Shown one piece after another: positions 26,035-35,080 of a stretch of DNA of 45,630 nucleotides (position 1 is its first letter; every line of letters begins with the position of its first letter). The notes under the pieces were generated by a model, which was not told the DNA's origin, did not search any database, and was given only the letters and a program-made list of their open reading frames with translations. Source of the DNA: Bacteroidales bacterium (lineage in GTDB: Bacteria; Bacteroidota; Bacteroidia; Bacteroidales; UBA932); NCBI GenBank assembly GCA_017469745.1, contig JAFUFS010000066.1, positions 1-45,630 on the forward strand, read 5' to 3'. The translations under genes and the position numbers were made by a program.

Positions 26035-27027
26035 CTACGGAACCTGTACGGCGTTGATGACCTCGGCAATGATCTGCTCCGTGGTCACGTTTTCAGCCTC
26101 AGCCTCGTAGGTAAGGCCGATCCTGTGGCGCAGGACCTCGTTGCAGACGGCCCTCACGTCCTCAGGAATTACATAGCCCCTGCGGCGGATGAAGGCGAAA
26201 GCCTTGGCCGCCATGGCGAGGGAGATGCTCGCACGCGGTGAACCTCCGAAGGAGATCAGGTCCTTGAGTTTTCCGAGACCGTAGTCGCCCGGAGTCCTGG
26301 TAGCATAGACTATGTCAACTATGTATCTCTCGATCTTCTCGTCCATGTAGACATCCCTCACGACCTTGCGGGCCCTGACTATGTCTTCCGGCTTTATGAC
26401 CGGCGAAGCCTTGGGGAATTCGCCTGTGTTGTTCATCCTGATGATGTACTTCTCCTCATCCTTCTTCGGATAACTTACGACCACCTTCAGCATGAAACGG
26501 TCGACCTGGGCTTCGGGAAGAGGGTAGGTACCTTCCTGCTCGATAGGGTTCTGGGTAGCCATCACGAGGAAGGGCTCCGGAAGCTTGAAGGTCTCGTCAC
26601 CGATGGTCACCTGCCTCTCCTGCATGGCCTCGAGAAGGGCCGACTGGACCTTCGCCGGGGAACGGTTGATCTCATCCGCCAGCACGAAGTTGGCGAAGAC
26701 GGGACCTTTGTGGACCTCGAACCTTTCGTCCTTCTGGGAATATATCATCGTACCGATGAGGTCGGCAGGAAGGAGGTCAGGGGTGAACTGGATACGGCTG
26801 AACTTTGCGTCGATAGCCTGGGACAGGGTACTGATGGCCAAGGTCTTGGCAAGGCCGGGGACTCCCTCCAGGAGGATGTGCCCGTTGGCGAGCAGGCCGA
26901 TGAGCAGATTCTCCACGAGCTGCTTCTGGCCGACGATGACCTTTCCCATCTCGAGGGACAGCATGTCCACAAACGCACTTTCCTGCTGGATCCTGTCGTT
27001 CAATTCTTTGATGTTAACGCTTTCCAT
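26035..27027 (-). CDS. moxR: MoxR-family AAA+ ATPase
   Basis: 330 residues, the standard MoxR length. Walker A G55-V-P-G-L-A-K-T62, L-L-P-A-D-L-I-G-T, Walker B type V-L-A-D-E-I-N-R-S, sensor 1 A-T-Q-N-P-I-E-Q-E-G-T-Y-P-L-P-E-A-Q-x-D-R-F and a C-terminal lid with G-G-S-P-R-A-S are all visible and diagnostic. MoxR ATPases act as chaperones for vWA-domain partners, here the DUF58, BatA and BatB proteins encoded directly downstream. First gene of a seven-gene operon; 45 bases separate it from the divergent truA gene. Confidence 0.95.
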   Translation of the reverse strand: MESVNIKELNDRIQQESAFVDMLSLEMGKVIVGQKQLVENLLIGLLANGHILLEGVPGLAKTLAISTLSQAIDAKFSRIQFTPDLLPADLIGTMIYSQKDERFEVHKGPVFANFVLADEINRSPAKVQSALLEAMQERQVTIGDETFKLPEPFLVMATQNPIEQEGTYPLPEAQVDRFMLKVVVSYPKKDEEKYIIRMNNTGEFPKASPVIKPEDIVRARKVVRDVYMDEKIERYIVDIVYATRTPGDYGLGKLKDLISFGGSPRASISLAMAAKAFAFIRRRGYVIPEDVRAVCNEVLRHRIGLTYEAEAENVTTEQIIAEVINAVQVP

Positions 27028-27042
27028 GTTATGTCTTTTTTA

Positions 27043-27050
27043 TATTTTTG
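27043..27050 (+). promoter_or_regulatory. -7 box TATTTTTG for truA
   Basis: Match to TAnnTTTG located 22 bases before the truA start codon, in the 45-base region between truA and moxR. No clear -33 TTTG; the moxR promoter on the other strand is not recognisable. Confidence 0.4.
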
Positions 27051-27072
27051 CGTGTCACAAACCTCCTCGACC

Positions 27073-27843
27073 ATGCGCTACAAGATCATCCTTTCCTACG
27101 ACGGTTCCGATTTCTGCGGCTGGCAGATTCAAAGCGATGCCAAAACCGTCCAAGAGTGTCTTCAGCTTGCACTTTCAACTCTCTTGAAGGAAGAAATCAC
27201 AGTCACAGGGGCAGGCAGGACCGATTCGAAGGTCAACGCGACAGGCTATGTCGCCCACTTCGACACCTCGGTACAGGACCTTGACGCCGCGGCTGTTGGC
27301 TACAAAATAAATGCCATCCTGCCCCACGGAATCAAGGTTCATGACATACTTCCGGCCTCCCCGGAATTCCACGCCAGGTTCGATGCCCGCCAGAGGGAAT
27401 ACAAGTATTTCATTCACAGGAAAAAAGATCCTTTTATGGGAAAATATTCCTGCCTCTACACCTTCCCGCTGGACGTGGAAGCGATGAACAGGGCGGCAGG
27501 ACACCTCCTCGGGACACATGACTTCAGCTGCTTTGAGAAGGTCGGAAGTGACAACAAGACATCCATCTGCACCGTCAACCTGGCAAAGTGGGAGAGCTAT
27601 GTCCCCGACCATGTGAGGATGATGGGATACCCCGCAGAAGAAGGAGACTACCTGGTCTTTACCATCAGGGCCGACAGGTTCCTCAGGAATATGGTCCGGG
27701 CTGTCGTCGGTTCCCTGCTTGATGTCGGAAGGGGACGGAGGGACGAAGATTGGTTCGCGGGACTGGTGGGCGGCGGAAACCGCAGCGATGCAGGCGAATC
27801 AGTCCCCGGTCAGGCATTGTTTTTGACAAGGGTGGATTATTAG
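27073..27843 (+). CDS. truA: tRNA pseudouridine synthase A
   Basis: 256 residues from the ATG at 27073, which begins with the family-typical R-Y-K-I-I-L-S-Y-D-G-S-D-F-C-G-W-Q. An open frame extends far upstream but is only the shadow of moxR. Catalytic Asp is D51 in T-G-A-G-R-T-D; other landmarks are F-H-A-R-F-D-A, H-D-F-S-C-F and the C-terminal F-L-R-N-M-V-R-A-V-V-G. TruA converts U38-U40 in tRNA anticodon stems to pseudouridine. Length agrees with the family. Downstream of it lies a 67-base gap before exbB. Confidence 0.95.
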   Translation: MRYKIILSYDGSDFCGWQIQSDAKTVQECLQLALSTLLKEEITVTGAGRTDSKVNATGYVAHFDTSVQDLDAAAVGYKINAILPHGIKVHDILPASPEFHARFDARQREYKYFIHRKKDPFMGKYSCLYTFPLDVEAMNRAAGHLLGTHDFSCFEKVGSDNKTSICTVNLAKWESYVPDHVRMMGYPAEEGDYLVFTIRADRFLRNMVRAVVGSLLDVGRGRRDEDWFAGLVGGGNRSDAGESVPGQALFLTRVDY

Positions 27844-27863
27844 CTAATGTCGGTTATTTTGAT

Positions 27864-27871
27864 TATATTTG
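27864..27871 (+). promoter_or_regulatory. -7 box TATATTTG for exbB-exbD-tonB
   Basis: Full match to TAnnTTTG in the 67-base gap after truA, 39 bases before the exbB start codon. No convincing -33 at the right distance. Supports separate transcription of the three-gene TonB energising operon. Confidence 0.45.
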
Positions 27872-27910
27872 CAGATTAGAATCAGAAATCAATAAACGTA
27901 CGTTATAATT

Positions 27911-28660
27911 ATGTTGTTCCATGTTTTACAGGTAGGCCTGGACACAGCCGCCGCCGAGGTGGCCGAGAACATCGCAAGGGCCACCGAGCCTGCAGTGCAG
28001 GCAGCTCCTCAGCAAGTCGAGCAGTCTTTTTCATTGATCCAGATGGCCGCCAAGGGTGGCTGGCTGATGATCGTTCTTGCCATCCTTTCAGTCATCGCCA
28101 TCTACATCTTCGGTAAGAAGTGGTGGATGATCCACAAGGCCCAGCAGGTCGACAAGAACTTCATGAGGGACATACGCGACTACATCCATGAAGGCAAGGT
28201 CAAGAGCGCCCTCTCCCTATGCGAGAAGTACGACTCCCCCGTCGCCCGCCTCGTCGAGAAGGGCATCGAGCGCATCGGAAGGCCGCTTACCGACATCCAG
28301 ACTGCAGTCGAGAACATGGGCAACGTTGAGATCGCAAGGCTTGAAAAAGGCCTTCCCACCCTCGCTACCATAGCCGGAGGCGCCCCGATGATCGGATTCC
28401 TCGGAACCGTCCTCGGTATGGTCCAGGCTTTCTTCAACATGGCCAATGCCGGCAACAACATCGACATCACCCTGCTTTCCAGCGGTATCTACACCGCAAT
28501 GATCACCACTGTTGGCGGTCTGATCGTCGGTATCCTTGCCTACTTCGGCTATAACTACCTCACCGCACAGATCTCCGACCTTATGTTCAAGATGGAGACC
28601 ACGACTATCGACTTCATGGATCTTCTGCACGAACCTGCAGACAACGAAGAGGAGAAATAA
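27911..28660 (+). CDS. exbB: ExbB/TolQ/MotA-type proton channel subunit
   Basis: 249 residues. A hydrophilic N-terminal segment precedes membrane helix 1 (~50-68, G-W-L-M-I-V-L-A-I-L-S-V-I-A-I-Y-I-F), a cytosolic helical domain (~70-150, with S-L-C-E-K-Y-D-S-P-V-A-R), and helices 2 and 3 (T-I-A-G-G-A-P-M-I-G-F-L-G-T-V-L-G-M and T-V-G-G-L-I-V-G-I-L-A-Y). The G-F-L-G-T-V-x-G-M motif is diagnostic for ExbB/TolQ. With ExbD it uses the proton gradient to drive TonB. Three bases upstream of exbD; the set is ExbB-ExbD-TonB rather than TolQR, as no TolA, TolB or Pal gene is near. Confidence 0.92.
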   Translation: MLFHVLQVGLDTAAAEVAENIARATEPAVQAAPQQVEQSFSLIQMAAKGGWLMIVLAILSVIAIYIFGKKWWMIHKAQQVDKNFMRDIRDYIHEGKVKSALSLCEKYDSPVARLVEKGIERIGRPLTDIQTAVENMGNVEIARLEKGLPTLATIAGGAPMIGFLGTVLGMVQAFFNMANAGNNIDITLLSSGIYTAMITTVGGLIVGILAYFGYNYLTAQISDLMFKMETTTIDFMDLLHEPADNEEEK

Positions 28661-28663
28661 TAA

Positions 28664-29074
28664 ATGGCATTCAAGAGAACCACAAAGGTCAATTCGGAAA
28701 TGTCCATGTCGTCCATGACGGACTTGGTGTTCCTGCTCCTGATCTTCTTCCTGGTCACCTCGACGCTGGTCAATCCTAACGCACTGAAGCTCCTGCTCCC
28801 CAAGAGCACCGGCCAGGTGACTGCGAAACCCACCGTCAGCGTGTCGATCAAGGACTGGGGCGGAGAGACGTACACCTACCACCTCAACGGCGACGAGACT
28901 CCCACCCAGTTCTCCGACCTGGAGGACGGCCTGGTGAGCCTGCTTCAGAGCGAGGAAGATCCGACTTTCTCAATCTATTCCGACGAGAGCGTCCCCATCA
29001 AGGAGGTCGTCTCGATCATGAACATTGCAAAGAGGAACCACTACAAAGTTATTTTGGCCACACAGCCTGAGTGA
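28664..29074 (+). CDS. exbD: ExbD/TolR-type biopolymer transport protein
   Basis: 136 residues, the normal length. One membrane helix at ~18-38 (M-T-D-L-V-F-L-L-L-I-F-F-L-V-T-S) with the essential membrane Asp in S-M-T-D-L; the rest is a periplasmic domain ending in K-V-I-L-A-T-Q. Works with the ExbB homologue encoded immediately upstream to convert proton flow into TonB movement. The stop overlaps the tonB start in TGATG. Confidence 0.92.
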   Translation: MAFKRTTKVNSEMSMSSMTDLVFLLLIFFLVTSTLVNPNALKLLLPKSTGQVTAKPTVSVSIKDWGGETYTYHLNGDETPTQFSDLEDGLVSLLQSEEDPTFSIYSDESVPIKEVVSIMNIAKRNHYKVILATQPE

Positions 29075-29844
29075 TGAAACAGTACCTTCGTGAAAGAGAG
29101 AAGGAGGCCAAGATCTCCACTGTGACGGGAATCGTGCTTACGGTTGCCGTCCATCTGGTGGTACTGCTCTCCTGCGCATTCACGGGACTGAAATACCTCT
29201 ATCCCCCGCCCCAGGAGCAGACTTTCCTCATCGATTTCAGCAAGGATGAACCCGAGCCTGTGAGGCGTCAGGCAATAGGTAGGCAGCCTCAGGCGGAGGA
29301 CGTGGACAAGACAAAACCCGTGGAGCTTATCCAGAGAAGCGAATCTCCCGTAAAGTCGGACAGGACCAACAAGACTGCCGAGGCCAAGCCCGACGATCAC
29401 GGCGATGTAGAAGTTCCCGCACCCAAGGAGGAGATCAACAAGAACGCCCTCTTCCCCGGGATGAGCAAGAAAGACTCATCCCTCGCCCCTCATGGATCGA
29501 CCAATCCTTCCGCTGAATTCAAGGCCGGACATCCTAAGGGGAACACCGCTACCGGGAAGACCGAAGGAGCCCCGAACGCCCACCTTAAGGGCCGCAACGT
29601 CCTCGGAGCCCTTCCCAGACCTGACTATGCAGTCCAGGACGAGGGCAAGGTCGTGGTGGACATCTGGGTGGACAACTATGGAAACGTAACCAAGGCTGTC
29701 GCCGGAGGGCAAGGCACGACAGTCAACAACCAGACATTATGGGCGGCTGCAAGGGCTGCGGCCATGAAGGCCCATTTCAACCAAAGTGCAGATGCACCTG
29801 CCCTGCAACAGGGTACAATCACTTACATTTTCAAACTCAAATAA
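29074..29844 (+). CDS. tonB: TonB-family energy transducer
   Basis: 256 residues from the ATG at 29074, overlapping the exbD stop by one base; a GTG one codon before is possible but less likely. Short cytosolic segment, one membrane helix (~14-38, V-L-T-V-A-V-H-L-V-V-L-L), a long charged linker rich in Lys, Glu and Pro that should span the periplasm, and a C-terminal TonB-like domain with K-V-V-V-D-I-W-V-D-N-Y-G-N-V-T and T-I-T-Y-I-F-K-L-K. The last domain contacts TonB boxes of outer-membrane transporters such as the SusC at the start of this window. Bacteroidota have several TonB copies, so the pairing with this SusC is not certain. Confidence 0.85.
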   Translation: MKQYLREREKEAKISTVTGIVLTVAVHLVVLLSCAFTGLKYLYPPPQEQTFLIDFSKDEPEPVRRQAIGRQPQAEDVDKTKPVELIQRSESPVKSDRTNKTAEAKPDDHGDVEVPAPKEEINKNALFPGMSKKDSSLAPHGSTNPSAEFKAGHPKGNTATGKTEGAPNAHLKGRNVLGALPRPDYAVQDEGKVVVDIWVDNYGNVTKAVAGGQGTTVNNQTLWAAARAAAMKAHFNQSADAPALQQGTITYIFKLK

Positions 29845-29898
29845 TTACAGAATCCTTTTATTTTTATTGTAACAACGTGGCGGGAGCCACAGCAGATT

Positions 29899-31326
29899 AT
29901 GGAAGAAAAAATGAACGGTGGCTACGAGAGCCACGAAGAGCGTAGGGATTACGCAGGAAACGAAGGAAGAAGAAACGGCTATTCAACAGAAGGAAGGAAA
30001 CTCAGGCCCAGAAGGAAGGTCGCTCCTTCCGCTTCATCCGAACGTGATGGAGAATACAAGCCTTACAATAGCAACAACGACAGGAGAGGCAGCTACCAGA
30101 GCCGCGGAGGCTATCAGGACCGTCCCCGCTACAACCAGGACCGTCGTGAACGCCCGAGCTACGGCCAGGATCGCCGCAGCAGTTTCAGCCAGGACCGCAA
30201 CGGTTACGGCCAGGACCGTCCCCGCTACAACCAGGACCGCCGCGAACGCCCTGCTTACGGACAGGACCGTCGTGAGCGTCCGAGCTACGGCCAGGATCGC
30301 CGCAGCAGCTTCAGCCAGGACCGCAACGGCTACGGTCAGGACCGTCCCCGTTTCAGGGATGACCGCCAGGGAGGCCACTCTGAAGGACGCCCTTCCTATG
30401 GAAAGCCGAGGAGCTTCCACGACGGCCCCAAGGCTTCAGGCTTCAGCAAGGGTCCCGGCCGTCCGGCCCCTAAGAAGCCAGTACGCAAGAGCAATTCCCA
30501 CTTCACCGCTACCGATGAAGCCGGTATCAACCAGATGCTTTCCAGGAAGCCTCAGGTGGACAATCCCCTGTTCTCCGACAATGACAATGTCCCTACTCCG
30601 ATCAAGGAGGAAATCCGTCTCAACAAGTTCATCGCCAACTCAGGAGTCTGCTCACGCCGTGAGGCCGACACCCTGATCCAGGCCGGAGTGGTCACCGTCA
30701 ACGGAGAGGTCGTTACCGAACTCGGAACCAAGATCAACGTCCTCAAGGACGACGTCCGTTTCAACGGTGAGAGGCTCAAGGGCGAAGAGAAGGTCTACAT
30801 CGTGATGAACAAGCCGAAGGGCTTCGTCACAAGCGCCAGCGATCCTCATGCGGACAAGACTGTCATGGATCTCCTGAAGGGCTGCACCTCCAGGGTATTC
30901 CCCGTCGGAAGGCTCGACAAGAACACCACCGGTGTCCTCATGTTCACCAACGACGGTGAGATCGCCGAGCAGCTGACCCATCCTTCATTCAATAAGAAGA
31001 AGATCTACCAGGTGATCCTCGACAAGGCCCTCGACGAGCAGGACAAGGAGAAGATCCTGGTCGAAGGACTCCAGCTCACCGACGGAGTCATCAAGGCTGA
31101 TGAACTTGAATATATCGACGCAGAAGACCACCGCAGGCTCGGCATCGAGATCCACTCCGGAAAGAACCGTATCGTCCGCAGGATCTTCGAATCCCTCGGC
31201 TACACCGTCAAGGCCCTCGACAGGGTCTACTTCGCCGGTCTCACCAAGAAGGGACTGAAGAAGGGCGAGTGGAGGTACCTCAGCGAGGGTGAGGTCAATG
31301 TCCTCAAGATGGGGGCCTATGTCTAG
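29899..31326 (+). CDS. RluB/RsuA-type rRNA pseudouridine synthase with disordered QDR-rich N-terminal tail
   Basis: 475 residues. The first ~230 are low complexity, Arg/Tyr/Gln/Asp-rich, with repeats such as Y-G-Q-D-R-R and R-E-R-P-S-Y-G-Q-D-R; this looks disordered and RNA-binding. An S4 RNA-binding domain follows (~233-280, L-N-K-F-I-A-N-S-G-V-C-S-R-R-E-A-D) and then the pseudouridine synthase domain with catalytic D340 in G-R-L-D-K-N-T-T-G-V-L and the K-N-R-I-V-R-R-I-F-E-S-L-G motif. It should modify a uridine in large- or small-subunit rRNA (RluB/RluE/RluF/RsuA group). Such N-terminal tails are common in Bacteroidota homologues. Its last 8 bases overlap the era start. Confidence 0.88.
   Translation: MEEKMNGGYESHEERRDYAGNEGRRNGYSTEGRKLRPRRKVAPSASSERDGEYKPYNSNNDRRGSYQSRGGYQDRPRYNQDRRERPSYGQDRRSSFSQDRNGYGQDRPRYNQDRRERPAYGQDRRERPSYGQDRRSSFSQDRNGYGQDRPRFRDDRQGGHSEGRPSYGKPRSFHDGPKASGFSKGPGRPAPKKPVRKSNSHFTATDEAGINQMLSRKPQVDNPLFSDNDNVPTPIKEEIRLNKFIANSGVCSRREADTLIQAGVVTVNGEVVTELGTKINVLKDDVRFNGERLKGEEKVYIVMNKPKGFVTSASDPHADKTVMDLLKGCTSRVFPVGRLDKNTTGVLMFTNDGEIAEQLTHPSFNKKKIYQVILDKALDEQDKEKILVEGLQLTDGVIKADELEYIDAEDHRRLGIEIHSGKNRIVRRIFESLGYTVKALDRVYFAGLTKKGLKKGEWRYLSEGEVNVLKMGAYV
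30106..30357. repeat. Tandem repeats encoding QDR-rich tail
   Basis: Blocks built from the codons of Y-G-Q-D-R, S-F-S-Q-D-R and R-E-R-P recur several times in frame; one longer block of about 50 bases around 30171 recurs around 30297 with a few substitutions. Length variation between strains is likely. Confidence 0.8.
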
Positions 31327-32221
31327 TCAGGCAAAGATCCAGGAACACCGCGCGGGCTTCGTCAACATCATCGGCAATCCGAATGTAGGCAAGTCCACCT
31401 TGATGAATGCCCTTGTGGGCGAGAAACTCTCGATCGTCACTGCCAAGGCCCAGACGACCCGCCACAGGATCATGGGCATTGTCAACACCGACGACTACCA
31501 GATCGTCTATTCCGACACCCCGGGCATGCTGAAGCCTAATTACAGGCTCCAGGAAGACATGATGAAGTTCGTGGACGCCGCCATCGGCGACGCGGACATC
31601 ATCCTGTACGTGACGGACGTAGTCGAGAAAAGCGACAAGAACATCGAGTACATCCAGAAACTCCAGAAGCTTGAATGCCCCGTGGTCGTGGCCATCAACA
31701 AGATCGATGTCAGCGACCAGGCAAAGGTCATGGAACTGATCAAGTACTGGCAGGAGACCCTTCCTGGGGCTGTCATAATCCCTGTCTCCGCCAAGGAGCA
31801 TTTCAACCTGGAGAGCGTTCTGGACGCAATAGTGAGCAAGCTCCCCGTTTCTCCGCCCTGGTTCGACAAGGACCAGTTCACGGACAGGAACCTCAGGTTC
31901 TTCGCCTCGGAAATCATCCGCGAGAAGATCCTCGAGAACTACAGCCAGGAGATTCCCTACAGTTGTGAAGTCGGGATCGAGGCTTTCAAGGAAGGTAAGG
32001 ACCGGTACGAGATCAGCGCCGTCATCTACGTGATGCGCGACACCCAGAAGGGTATAATCATCGGCAAGGGCGGCTCCGCCCTCAAGAAGACGGGCACCGA
32101 GGCCCGCATCGACATGGAAGACTTCTTCCAGAAGAAGGTCTACCTCCAGCTTTTCGTGAAGGTGGACCCCGACTGGAGGGAGAACCGCAAGGAGCTCAGG
32201 AAATTCGGTTACGAAGAATAA
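31319..32221 (+). CDS. era: GTPase Era
   Basis: 300 residues from the ATG at 31319, which lies 8 bases inside the end of the pseudouridine synthase gene (ATGTCTAG). GTPase motifs: G1 G19-N-P-N-V-G-K-S26, G3 D-T-P-G, G4 N-K-I-D, G5 V-S-A-K. A C-terminal KH domain is present (V-I-Y-V-M-R-D-T-Q-K-G-I-I-I-G-K-G-G, ending about residue 285). Era binds the 3' end of 16S rRNA and helps small-subunit maturation; adjacency to an rRNA modification gene is in keeping. Length is the family standard. Confidence 0.96.
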   Translation: MSSQAKIQEHRAGFVNIIGNPNVGKSTLMNALVGEKLSIVTAKAQTTRHRIMGIVNTDDYQIVYSDTPGMLKPNYRLQEDMMKFVDAAIGDADIILYVTDVVEKSDKNIEYIQKLQKLECPVVVAINKIDVSDQAKVMELIKYWQETLPGAVIIPVSAKEHFNLESVLDAIVSKLPVSPPWFDKDQFTDRNLRFFASEIIREKILENYSQEIPYSCEVGIEAFKEGKDRYEISAVIYVMRDTQKGIIIGKGGSALKKTGTEARIDMEDFFQKKVYLQLFVKVDPDWRENRKELRKFGYEE

Positions 32222-32236
32222 AACGCAAGAAGGAAT

Positions 32237-35074
32237 ATGGCAACGGACGATCAGTGGGAAGATATTCAGGATCAGGACAACGCGGGCGAGGAAGAAGTAG
32301 CGTCTGAAGAAGAGGCGACCGCCCCTTCCACGGGTAAGTACGACAAGCTCCTCAGCTCCGACAGCAGGAAGTACAAGCTTTCCGGGATGTTCAAGGACTG
32401 GTTCCTTGACTATTCCTCCTATGTGATCCTCCAGAGGGCTGTCCCTCACATCGTGGACGGACTCAAACCCGTCCAGAGGCGCGTGCTCCATGCCATGTAC
32501 CGGATGGACGACGGAAGCTACACCAAGGTGGCGAACATCGTCGGCCAGGCCATGCAGTACCATCCCCACGGCGACGCCTCCATCCTCGGAGCTCTCGTCC
32601 AGCTCGGCCAGAAAGGCCTTCTGGTGGACTGCCAGGGAAATTGGGGTAATATTCTTACAGGTGACAGCAACGCTGCGCCTAGGTACATCGAGGCCCGTCT
32701 GAGCAAGTTCGCCAAGGAAGTAGTCTTCGATCCGAAGATCACCCACTGGATGACTTCCTACGACGGACGCAACCAGGAACCTACAGAGCTTCCGGTCCGT
32801 TTTCCCCTCCTGCTCGCACAGGGTACCGAGGGAATCGCGGTCGGTATGGCTTCCAAGATCCTTCCGCACAACTTCAACGAACTTCTGGACGCTTCCGTCA
32901 GCATCCTCGAAGGCAAGGACTTCACCATCTACCCGGACTTCCCCACCGGCGGCAGCGCAGACTGCAGCAACTACAAGGACGGAGCCCGCGGTGGCAGCGT
33001 TAAGGTCCGTGCCAAGATCGAGAAGATCGACAAGAACACCATTGCCATCACCGAGATTCCTTACGGAAAGACCTCGGAAGTCATCAAGGATTCCATAGTC
33101 AAGGCCAAGGACAAGGGCAAGATCAAGATCAAGAAGATCGAGGACATGACAACCGACAAGGTCGAGATCATAATCCACCTGCCGAACGACGTCTCCCCCG
33201 ACAAGACCATCGACGCCCTCTACGCCTTCACGGACTGCGAGTGCAACATCGCCCCGAACGCCTGCGTTATAGTGGACAGCAAGCCGCAGTTCCTCTCTGT
33301 CAAGGACATCCTGATCTACGACACCAACCACACCAGGGACCTTCTGGAGTGGCAGCTGCGCATCCGCCTCGACGAACTTGAGGACGAATGGCACTACGAC
33401 TCCCTGGAAAGGATCTTCTTCGAGAACAGGGTCTACAAGATCCTGGAGCAGGACCAGAAGAGCTGGGAACAGCAGCTGGAGGACGTCTTCGCCGAGATGA
33501 AGAACTACCAGGACCTCCTCCGCAGGGAGATAGTCATGGAGGACATCCACAAGCTCGTAGAAAAGCCTGTACGCAAGATCTCCAAGTTCGACACCAAGGC
33601 GATGGACGAGAAGATCGCCTCTATCGAAGCCGAGATGGAGGAGGTCAGGAACAACATCGAACACATCACTGAATACACGATAGCTTGGTTCAAGGGCCTG
33701 AAGGCCAAGTACGGGAAGCAGTTCAAGCGCCTCACCGAGATTTCGGCCTTCGAGACCATCGCGGTCACCAAGGTTGTGAGCAACAACGCCAAGCTCTACG
33801 CCAATTACGAGGAAGGCTTCGTCGGCCTCAACATGAAGAAGGACGACAACGGAGTCTTCGTCAGCGACTGTTCAGACCTCTCCGAGATCCTGGTCATAGC
33901 CAAGGACGGAAAGTACCGCATCACCAAGGTCACGGACAAGGCCTTCTTCTGGAAGGACCTGCTCTACGTGGGAGTGTTCAACCGCGGCGACGAGAGGACC
34001 ATCTACAACGTCATCTATCGCGACGGAAAGACTTCCGTCTCCTACGCCAAGAGGTTCTCTATCACAAGTGTCACGAGGGACAAGGACTATGACATCACGA
34101 CCGGCAAGGAAGGATCCAGGATCCTTTGGTTCACCGTCAACAACAACGGCGAGGCTGAGACCGTAAGGGTCTACCTGCGTCCCCGTCCGAAGCTTAAGAA
34201 GACCCAGATGGAATACGATTTCTCGACCCTGACCATCAAGGGAAAGACTTCCCGCGGCAACCTGGTTTCGAAATTCGCCATCTCCAAGATCCAGCTCAAG
34301 AGCAAGGGTGTCTCCACGATCGGTGGAAAGGACATCTGGTTCGACGCTGACATCCAGAAACTCAACGATGAGCAGAGGGGCATGTACCTCGGCGAATTCG
34401 GTCCTGAGGACAAGGTTCTGGCCATCTTCAAGGACGGTACCTTCTACACCACCTCCTTCGACGTGTCGAACCGCTACCAGGGCGAAGTCCTCAAGATTGA
34501 GAAGTTCGATCCTTCGAAGACCTACACGGCGCTCTACTGGGACGCTGCAGCCAAGGCGTTCTACGTCAAGAGGTTCAGCTTCGTCCTGAGCGACAACACG
34601 CCTCAGTCCTTCATCGCACCGGGAGCCAAGTCGTACCTGGTGGACATCACCGACGACAGGCATCCGCAGTTCCAGGTGATCTTCGGTAAGAAGTACGAGC
34701 ACCGCGACCCTGAGAACATCGATGCTGAGGAATATATCGCGAAGAAGGGTTACACGGCGAAGGGTAAGAAGTGCCATCAGTACGACCTCAAGAAGGTCCG
34801 CTTCATCGAGCCGCTCGAAAAGCCTGAACTTGACGACGTGGCCGGACAGCCGTCCGAGCCCGGCCAAGTCCATCCTCGCTCCGCTGCGGCTGAGTATGGC
34901 CTGAACTCGGAGGCTGATCCGGCAGGTGAGGCTGTTCCAGAGGAGCCGATCGACATCATGCCCGCCACTCCCGATGTCATCCTGAACGAAGTGAAGGATC
35001 CAAGCGAGAACAAGCTCCCTGACATCGACGACCTCCCTGAGGAGGGCGATTTCTTCGAACCGACCCTGTTCTAG
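32237..35074 (+). CDS. parC: Type II topoisomerase subunit A (topoisomerase IV ParC-type) with extended C-terminal tail
   Basis: 945 residues. An acidic N-terminal tail (~1-35) precedes the breakage-reunion core: D-Y-S-S-Y-V-I-L-Q-R-A-V-P, Q-Y-H-P-H-G-D and the catalytic Tyr150 in N-A-A-P-R-Y-I-E-A-R. A coiled-coil region follows (~360-460), then a C-terminal beta-pinwheel region with degenerate repeats. The GyrA box (Q-R-R-G-G-K-G) is not seen, supporting a topoisomerase IV rather than gyrase role; Bacteroidota proteins of this type are often annotated as either. The partner ParE gene is not in the window. The final ~85 residues are hydrophilic and contain V-I-L-N-E-V-K-D-P, produced by a dispersed repeat element at 34975-35000. 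It starts 15 bases after era. Confidence 0.85.
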   Translation: MATDDQWEDIQDQDNAGEEEVASEEEATAPSTGKYDKLLSSDSRKYKLSGMFKDWFLDYSSYVILQRAVPHIVDGLKPVQRRVLHAMYRMDDGSYTKVANIVGQAMQYHPHGDASILGALVQLGQKGLLVDCQGNWGNILTGDSNAAPRYIEARLSKFAKEVVFDPKITHWMTSYDGRNQEPTELPVRFPLLLAQGTEGIAVGMASKILPHNFNELLDASVSILEGKDFTIYPDFPTGGSADCSNYKDGARGGSVKVRAKIEKIDKNTIAITEIPYGKTSEVIKDSIVKAKDKGKIKIKKIEDMTTDKVEIIIHLPNDVSPDKTIDALYAFTDCECNIAPNACVIVDSKPQFLSVKDILIYDTNHTRDLLEWQLRIRLDELEDEWHYDSLERIFFENRVYKILEQDQKSWEQQLEDVFAEMKNYQDLLRREIVMEDIHKLVEKPVRKISKFDTKAMDEKIASIEAEMEEVRNNIEHITEYTIAWFKGLKAKYGKQFKRLTEISAFETIAVTKVVSNNAKLYANYEEGFVGLNMKKDDNGVFVSDCSDLSEILVIAKDGKYRITKVTDKAFFWKDLLYVGVFNRGDERTIYNVIYRDGKTSVSYAKRFSITSVTRDKDYDITTGKEGSRILWFTVNNNGEAETVRVYLRPRPKLKKTQMEYDFSTLTIKGKTSRGNLVSKFAISKIQLKSKGVSTIGGKDIWFDADIQKLNDEQRGMYLGEFGPEDKVLAIFKDGTFYTTSFDVSNRYQGEVLKIEKFDPSKTYTALYWDAAAKAFYVKRFSFVLSDNTPQSFIAPGAKSYLVDITDDRHPQFQVIFGKKYEHRDPENIDAEEYIAKKGYTAKGKKCHQYDLKKVRFIEPLEKPELDDVAGQPSEPGQVHPRSAAAEYGLNSEADPAGEAVPEEPIDIMPATPDVILNEVKDPSENKLPDIDDLPEEGDFFEPTLF
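34975..35000 (+). repeat. Dispersed repeat copy 1, in frame in parC tail
   Basis: Reads TGTCATCCTGAACGAAGTGA then AGGATC; same family as the copies at 37434, 39565 and 43626. It translates in the parC frame as D-V-I-L-N-E-V-K-D-P. Confidence 0.8.
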
Positions 35075-35080
35075 GAATAT

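Noticed and set aside
27911..29844. TolQ-TolR-TolA system
   Set aside because: No TolB or Pal gene follows, and the third protein ends in a TonB-like domain, so ExbB-ExbD-TonB is preferred.
30106..30357. CRISPR-like array
   Set aside because: Repeats are short, adjacent, degenerate and in frame with the pseudouridine synthase; no regular unique spacers and no cas genes.
31304..33664. Long open frame (786 codons) on the - strand opposite era and parC
   Set aside because: The + strand genes have unambiguous family motifs. The antisense frame is rich in Val, Leu, Asp and Glu, as expected from the complement of Asp/Lys/Glu/Ile codons in a GC-rich gene, and has no recognisable domain.
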